Shown here piece by piece: positions 25,016 through 27,980 of a stretch of DNA of 27,980 nt (position 1 is the first letter of the stretch; each line of letters opens with the position of its first letter). This stretch comes from CAZONU01 sp965370045 (GTDB lineage Bacteria > Planctomycetota > SZUA-567 > JAKLDR01). A program made the translations under genes and the position numbers. Below the pieces are notes generated by a model, which was given only the letters and a program-made list of their open reading frames with translations, ran no database searches and was not told the origin of the DNA. The stretch spans positions 1 to 27,980 of the forward strand of contig CBDUSI010000056.1 in the NCBI GenBank assembly GCA_965370045.1. Direction: 5' to 3'.

Positions 25016-25044
25016 AGGATACGTGTGGTAGAAGTCGGTGTCAA
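25016..25044 (-). promoter_or_regulatory. Near-consensus promoter of the zinc-ribbon protein
   Basis: Minus strand: TTGACA (25044-25039), 17-bp spacer, TATCCT (25021-25016), 24 bp before the ATG at 24992. Confidence 0.75.
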
Positions 25045-25138
25045 GAAGAATATTCTACTTCTCTCCCTCCACTCCAGCTCTTCTTCTGTCATGCTGCAGT
25101 AGCCATCCAGGCCACCACGATCAGGCCTGCCGTGGCAC

Positions 25139-25167
25139 TTGACCTACCTCCCCTGTATCTGTAGAGT
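25139..25167 (+). promoter_or_regulatory. Sigma70-like promoter of the XRE-like gene
   Basis: TTGACC (25139-25144), 17-bp spacer, TAGAGT (25162-25167). It gives a leader of about 50 nt before the ATG at 25226. It is divergent from the promoter at 25016-25044. Confidence 0.65.
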
Positions 25168-25225
25168 ATCCCGTTAGCACATGCGGAGTGGTTCCACATG
25201 GCCGGTTACTGACAAAGGGGGAGTT

Positions 25226-25558
25226 ATGGGGAAAGCGAATGACAAGAAGGTGGTTAGAGATACGCGCGATCTTCTCGTGGTGGCCTTCGGCAACCTGCTT
25301 CAGTCAGAGCGCGAACGCAAGTTCACGTACAAGACGAAACCTGGGCCGAAACGGCGTAAGACTTTCTGCAACAAGTTCGGCTTCAAGCAAGCGACCATTG
25401 CCGGGATCGAGACGGGAAGGATGCTTCGCCTCAAGTTCGCTCGCATGCGCTCGTATTTGGCAGCTGTCCGTGGCAAGGACGACAAGAGGCTCCTGGTTTC
25501 GTTGCAGAAGGTCTACGACGGGCTCAAGGAACTTGACAAGGTCCTCAAGCGACTGTAG
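25226..25558 (+). CDS. Small XRE-like helix-turn-helix protein
   Basis: 110 residues from ATG 25226, with AAAGGGGGAG upstream. The N-terminal helices (TRDLLVVAFGNLLQSERERK) and KFGFKQATIAGIETGRMLRL followed by KFARMRSYLAAV form an HTH like the XRE type (Q-A-T-I-A-G-I-E positions). The C-terminal helix (LLVSLQKVYDGLKELDKVLK) may dimerise. It is divergent from the zinc-ribbon gene. It may regulate the methyltransferase/zinc-ribbon pair, as C-proteins do, but that is only positional inference. Confidence 0.75.
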   Translation: MGKANDKKVVRDTRDLLVVAFGNLLQSERERKFTYKTKPGPKRRKTFCNKFGFKQATIAGIETGRMLRLKFARMRSYLAAVRGKDDKRLLVSLQKVYDGLKELDKVLKRL

Positions 25559-25596
25559 CTGCAAGTCGGTTCAGGTTGGAGGGCGGCCAATAACCC

Positions 25597-25625
25597 TTGA
25601 ACCCTACCATCCTTCCGGATATGCT
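25597..25625 (+). promoter_or_regulatory. Promoter of the tRNA-Arg gene
   Basis: TTGAAC (25597-25602), 17-bp spacer, TATGCT (25620-25625), 21 bp before the tRNA 5' end. Confidence 0.6.
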
Positions 25626-25646
25626 TAAGGGTAGCCGGCACGGAGT

Positions 25647-25718
25647 GCGCCCGTAGCTCAGCGGATAGAGCGGCGGTTTCCTAAACCGTAGGCCACAGAT
25701 CCGAACCCAGTTTCGACC
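25647..25718 (+). tRNA. tRNA-Arg(CCU) with degenerate 3' half (probable pseudogene)
   Basis: The 5' part is complete: acceptor 5' strand GCGCCCG (25647-25653), D-arm GCTC..GAGC, and anticodon arm GCGGT TTCCTAA ACCGT with anticodon CCT at 25680-25682. After the variable loop AGGCC the T-arm is damaged (ACAGA TCCGAAC CCAGT, only 3 of 5 pairs). The 3' acceptor strand (TTCGACC) does not pair with GCGCCCG, and no CCA is present. The promoter is intact. The break point fits integration or deletion at a tRNA target. The functional copy, if any, must be elsewhere. Confidence 0.7.
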
Positions 25719-25800
25719 CCAGTCTCTTTCTCTACTCCTCGCGGGAGTCGAAACCGGCGGATTTCACTAGGTCGCAACCCCCTCTGTTTCAGCGCCCTTC

Positions 25801-25907
25801 AAAGTGGGACGGATTCCACAAAGTCCCAACTATTTGGAGAAAGAGAGAGGAATCTAGCCGATCTTGGGGCAAAATCTAGCTCTTGTGGCGCTATCCCGTC
25901 CCACTTT
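25801..25907. mobile_element. MITE-like unit with 12-bp terminal inverted repeats
   Basis: AAAGTGGGACGG (25801-25812) and its exact complement CCGTCCCACTTT (25896-25907) bound 107 bp without a reading frame. An internal direct repeat, AATCTAGC, occurs twice. No clear target-site duplication was seen (the flanks share only TC). It may be a miniature transposable element or a folded RNA. The surrounding 25719-26030 holds no gene; an 8-bp inverted repeat (GTTTCGAC/GTCGAAAC) lies at 25710-25754. Confidence 0.5.
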
Positions 25908-26030
25908 TCTCAACTCGGTCCACTACTTCACATCGCCCACAAGCCTACGGCACAATAGGATATGCGGCCATCTCGCCAAATAGTCCGGTGGCTGCTCCAA
26001 TAGCGGAGATAGTTTTCGAAACCAGAGAAG

Positions 26031-26387
26031 TGGTGGAGGCGGGGGGAATCGAACCCCCGTCCCAGAGCGCTTCAGTCGAGGCGTCTACGCGCGTATCCGG
26101 CCGTTGAGTCTCGCCCCTACGCCGCCGACCGGCGGGCTTCATCGGGGCCAGCCCGGTTTGGTCTCGCGCGCGTACTCCCCGGGCACGGGATACCGCACGC
26201 CAGCCCGCTTTTCGTCGCTCCTTCCGCTCCGGCGGGCGCGAGGCGGGGGAACGGGTTGCCTATTTAGGCAGCCAGGGCCAACTCAGTGTTGGCAGCTTAT
26301 TGATGTGCCAGGTTTTTTACGAGGCCTCCCGGCAACCTCGGCGCGCAACCCCGACCTCCGACACCCGGTCGAAACCAGTTCGCCCCC
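26031..26387 (-). ncRNA. ssrA: tmRNA (trans-translation RNA)
   Basis: The 3' end on the minus strand reads GGGGGTTCGATTCC..., then CGCCTCCACCA, with CCA encoded. The 5' end GGGGGCGAACTGGTTTCGAC starts at 26387 and pairs with the 3' strand (GGGGGCG with CGCCTCC). The reading frame GCC AAC ACT GAG TTG, then GCC CTG GCT GCC TAA, encodes the tag ANTELALAA, followed by a stop. The length of 357 nt is normal for a one-piece tmRNA. Together with SmpB it rescues stalled ribosomes and tags the truncated protein for proteolysis. Its 3' end is a common island integration target and faces the accessory region. Confidence 0.96.
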
Positions 26388-26422
26388 AGCTCGGACGTCT
26401 CGGTGCTGCTCCTCTACTAGAT

Positions 26423-26451
26423 ATTATACCGCCCGGGGGCCCCCGAGTCAA
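26423..26451 (-). promoter_or_regulatory. Near-consensus promoter of ssrA
   Basis: Minus strand: TTGACT (26451-26446), 17-bp GC-rich spacer, TATAAT (26428-26423). It lies 8 bp downstream of the kinase stop codon and implies a 5' leader of about 28 nt that is removed during maturation. Confidence 0.88.
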
Positions 26452-26458
26452 CGGCCCG

Positions 26459-27709
26459 CTAGAGACCGCGGGCCGAGATCTGCGCCCAGAAGATTAGCGC
26501 GATGACCACCAGCAAGATGATGATCAGGACCATAATCCCCACCGCGGCCCGCATCCACAGGTTCTGGCGCTTGAGGCGGTCCATCTCCGTCTCGGTGCGG
26601 TCGCGCCGGGAGCGCTCTATCCGGTACACGCGCAGGATGGTGCTGCGTCCCGCGTCCAAACGCGGCGAGCGCGGGTCCTGGCCGAGCTTGACCAGCTCCA
26701 TGTCCTCGAAGAGCTCGTCGAGGTTCTGGTAGCGGTCGTCGGGGTTCTTGGCCATCATGCGCTCGAGCACCGCGCAGACCGCGTCGGGGACATCCGGGTT
26801 GATCTCCCGGGGAGAGGGCAGTTCCGCGCGGATATGCTTGCGCATCACCGTCGAGCCGGTGCCCTCGAAGGGCGGGGAGCCCACCAGCATGTGGTACAGG
26901 GTGCAGCCCAGGCTGTAGACGTCCGAGCGCCAGTCGATCTCCTCGGTGCCCATGGCCTGCTCGGGCGAGATGTAGTCGGGGGTGCCCAGCACCTCGCCGT
27001 CGGGAGCCAGCAGCGCGTCGAACTTGCTTTTCACGAAACCGAAGTCGCCCAGCTTGGCGATGCCCGACTTGGTGAGCATGATGTTGCCGGGCTTGATGTC
27101 CCGGTGAACGATGTCGAAGCGCAGCATGTAGGCGATGGCCCGCAGCACCTGCAGGGCGATGTTCAGGGAGCGGTCCAGGTCCATGGCCCCGTCGCGGTCC
27201 ACCACGTCCTCGACGGTGTCCCCATCGATGAACTCCATCGAGAAGAAGAGGATGTCCCCCTGGCGGCCCACGTCGAAGACCTGGATAAGATTCTGGTGGC
27301 TGAGACGCCCGGCCAACCGGGCCTCCAGCAGGAAGCGCTTCTTGAACTCCTCGTCCTTGAGCCACTTCTTGTGCAGCACCTTGAGGGCAACCAGCCGGCC
27401 CATGGATATCTGCCGGGCCCTGTAGACGGTACCCAGCCCGCCCTCGCCGAGGGTGCCGAGAATCTCGCAGCCGCCGATCCTCTGGGGCTCGGCCTTGTTC
27501 TCGTCGCGGGCCAGCCGCTCCAGCGCGGTGTTCAGCGCCCGGCCCGCCTCGGGGGTCATGTATCCCTTCTCTATAATGATCTGCTCCAGCGGCCGGCGCG
27601 GCTTACCGGCGGCCACCTCCTGGGCCAGGAACTCGCGGCATTCCTCGACCTGGGTCTCGGTGAGCAGGCCGTTCTCGATGGCCAGTTGAGGAAAGCTCTT
27701 TGGCGGCAT
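26459..27709 (-). CDS. Membrane-anchored Ser/Thr protein kinase (PknB/Hanks type)
   Basis: 416 residues from ATG 27709, chosen for its position relative to the promoter and GAGGG upstream; an upstream in-frame start at 27745 would begin almost at the transcription start. Residues 8-65 (LAIENGLLTETQVEECREFL, LEQIIIEKGYMTPEAGRAL) resemble the N-terminal module of type II/IV secretion ATPases (MshEN-like), a known nucleotide-binding fold. Kinase domain: P-loop LGEGGLGTV (87-95), K110, HRDIKPGNI (202-210), DFG (222-224), the SPEQ variant of APE, DVYSLGCTL. A basic linker follows, then a C-terminal TM helix (AAVGIMVLIIILLVVIALIF, about 388-407) and a short tail. All active-site residues are present. 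The substrate is unknown. The orientation puts the kinase in the cytoplasm. Confidence 0.93.
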   Translation of the reverse strand: MPPKSFPQLAIENGLLTETQVEECREFLAQEVAAGKPRRPLEQIIIEKGYMTPEAGRALNTALERLARDENKAEPQRIGGCEILGTLGEGGLGTVYRARQISMGRLVALKVLHKKWLKDEEFKKRFLLEARLAGRLSHQNLIQVFDVGRQGDILFFSMEFIDGDTVEDVVDRDGAMDLDRSLNIALQVLRAIAYMLRFDIVHRDIKPGNIMLTKSGIAKLGDFGFVKSKFDALLAPDGEVLGTPDYISPEQAMGTEEIDWRSDVYSLGCTLYHMLVGSPPFEGTGSTVMRKHIRAELPSPREINPDVPDAVCAVLERMMAKNPDDRYQNLDELFEDMELVKLGQDPRSPRLDAGRSTILRVYRIERSRRDRTETEMDRLKRQNLWMRAAVGIMVLIIILLVVIALIFWAQISARGL

Positions 27710-27727
27710 GGCGCCCTCAAGACTCAG

Positions 27728-27743
27728 GCGGGGAACACCCCGC
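27728..27743 (-). promoter_or_regulatory. 5'-terminal hairpin of the kinase mRNA
   Basis: GCGGGG AACA CCCCGC forms a 6-bp stem (plus-strand reading; GCGGGGTGTTCCCCGC in the RNA). It begins about 4 nt after the predicted transcription start and ends 18 nt before the start codon. It may stabilise the mRNA or limit translation. Confidence 0.45.
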
Positions 27744-27753
27744 ACCCGAAGTA

Positions 27754-27782
27754 CTTATACATGCAGGCACCCCGGCGGTCAA
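27754..27782 (-). promoter_or_regulatory. Sigma70-like promoter of the kinase gene
   Basis: Minus strand: TTGACC (27782-27777), 17-bp spacer, TATAAG (27759-27754). The predicted start is near 27747. The rest of 27783-27951 shows no gene. Confidence 0.75.
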
Positions 27783-27951
27783 TACCCTGCCAAATGGCCG
27801 ACGCGCATCCTTTACGAAGAAGCTCTCCTCGCCCGGCGTCGCAGGCCCGGACAATCCGCCCGCGCGAGTCGATCAAGAGCGATGCGGACATACTCCGATA
27901 TCGTCATGCAGCACACAAGCTTGGACTGCTAGAGCATTTTAGCATTGAGTA

Positions 27952-27972
27952 ACTCCGTAGCCGGAGTTTTGT
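27952..27972 (+). terminator. Possible rho-independent terminator
   Basis: ACTCCG TAGC CGGAGT followed by TTTGT. The T-tract is on the plus strand, where no gene lies upstream in the window, so it may serve a small RNA or be part of a regulatory structure for the gene beyond the right edge. Confidence 0.4.
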
Positions 27973-27980
27973 AACCAGCC

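Noticed and set aside
26031..26060. Second copy of the tmRNA 3' end marking an island boundary
   Set aside because: No duplicate was found elsewhere in the window, so an ssrA-targeted island cannot be claimed.
26834..27952. Plus-strand 372-codon frame
   Set aside because: It is antisense to the kinase and its promoter, rich in low-complexity Val/Leu/Gly and without motifs.
1..27980. CRISPR array or restriction endonuclease gene
   Set aside because: No regularly spaced repeats were found, and no endonuclease-like ORF lies near the methyltransferase.

Overview
The window is GC-rich and compact. Gene content points to a Planctomycetota-like (PVC-type) bacterium: a giant secreted RHS/YD-repeat protein with DNRLRE (CBM96-like) modules, exported HEAT-repeat proteins, a membrane-anchored Ser/Thr kinase, and a serine recombinase operon with DUF2924. 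No rRNA or species marker is present, so the phylum is an inference. The tmRNA encodes the tag ANTELALAA, which could help placement.

Layout. (1) 1-9524, minus: a giant RHS protein running off the left edge, with at least 3,170 residues visible. (2) 9789-11077, minus: a membrane-anchored HEAT-repeat protein and an XRE regulator with an AT-hook-like tail, each with a good sigma70-type promoter. (3) 11452-13728, plus: a large exported HEAT-repeat protein. (4) About 13730-23605: a phage-derived or satellite-like element. It holds a palindrome cluster, a truncated phage ORF, a primase-ATPase replication protein, a four-Cys mini-protein, a winged-helix protein, a divergent block of four small minus-strand genes including a HARE-HTH protein, an NrdR-like zinc ribbon, an HK97-type capsid protein, and a four-gene serine recombinase operon. 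The capsid gene overlaps that operon by 4 bp. No portal, terminase or tail gene is visible. (5) 23441-25558: a DNA methyltransferase with an aberrant C-terminus, a zinc-ribbon membrane protein and an XRE-like protein. (6) 25597-25907: a tRNA-Arg(CCU) gene with an intact promoter and 5' half but a degenerate 3' half, followed by a 107-bp MITE-like inverted-repeat unit. (7) 26031-26451: ssrA (tmRNA) with a near-consensus promoter. (8) 26459-27709: a PknB-type kinase with its own promoter.

How the parts may work together. The element has genes for replication (primase-ATPase), transcriptional control (wHTH, HARE-HTH, zinc ribbon, palindromes), a capsid shell and recombination. It lacks packaging genes. 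It is either a decayed prophage or a capsid-encoding satellite that depends on a helper. It lies between chromosomal-looking genes and the ssrA/tRNA-Arg region. A tRNA-like sequence at the end of the recombinase operon and the broken 3' end of the methyltransferase suggest repeated integration and deletion here. All functions are inferred from sequence reading alone.
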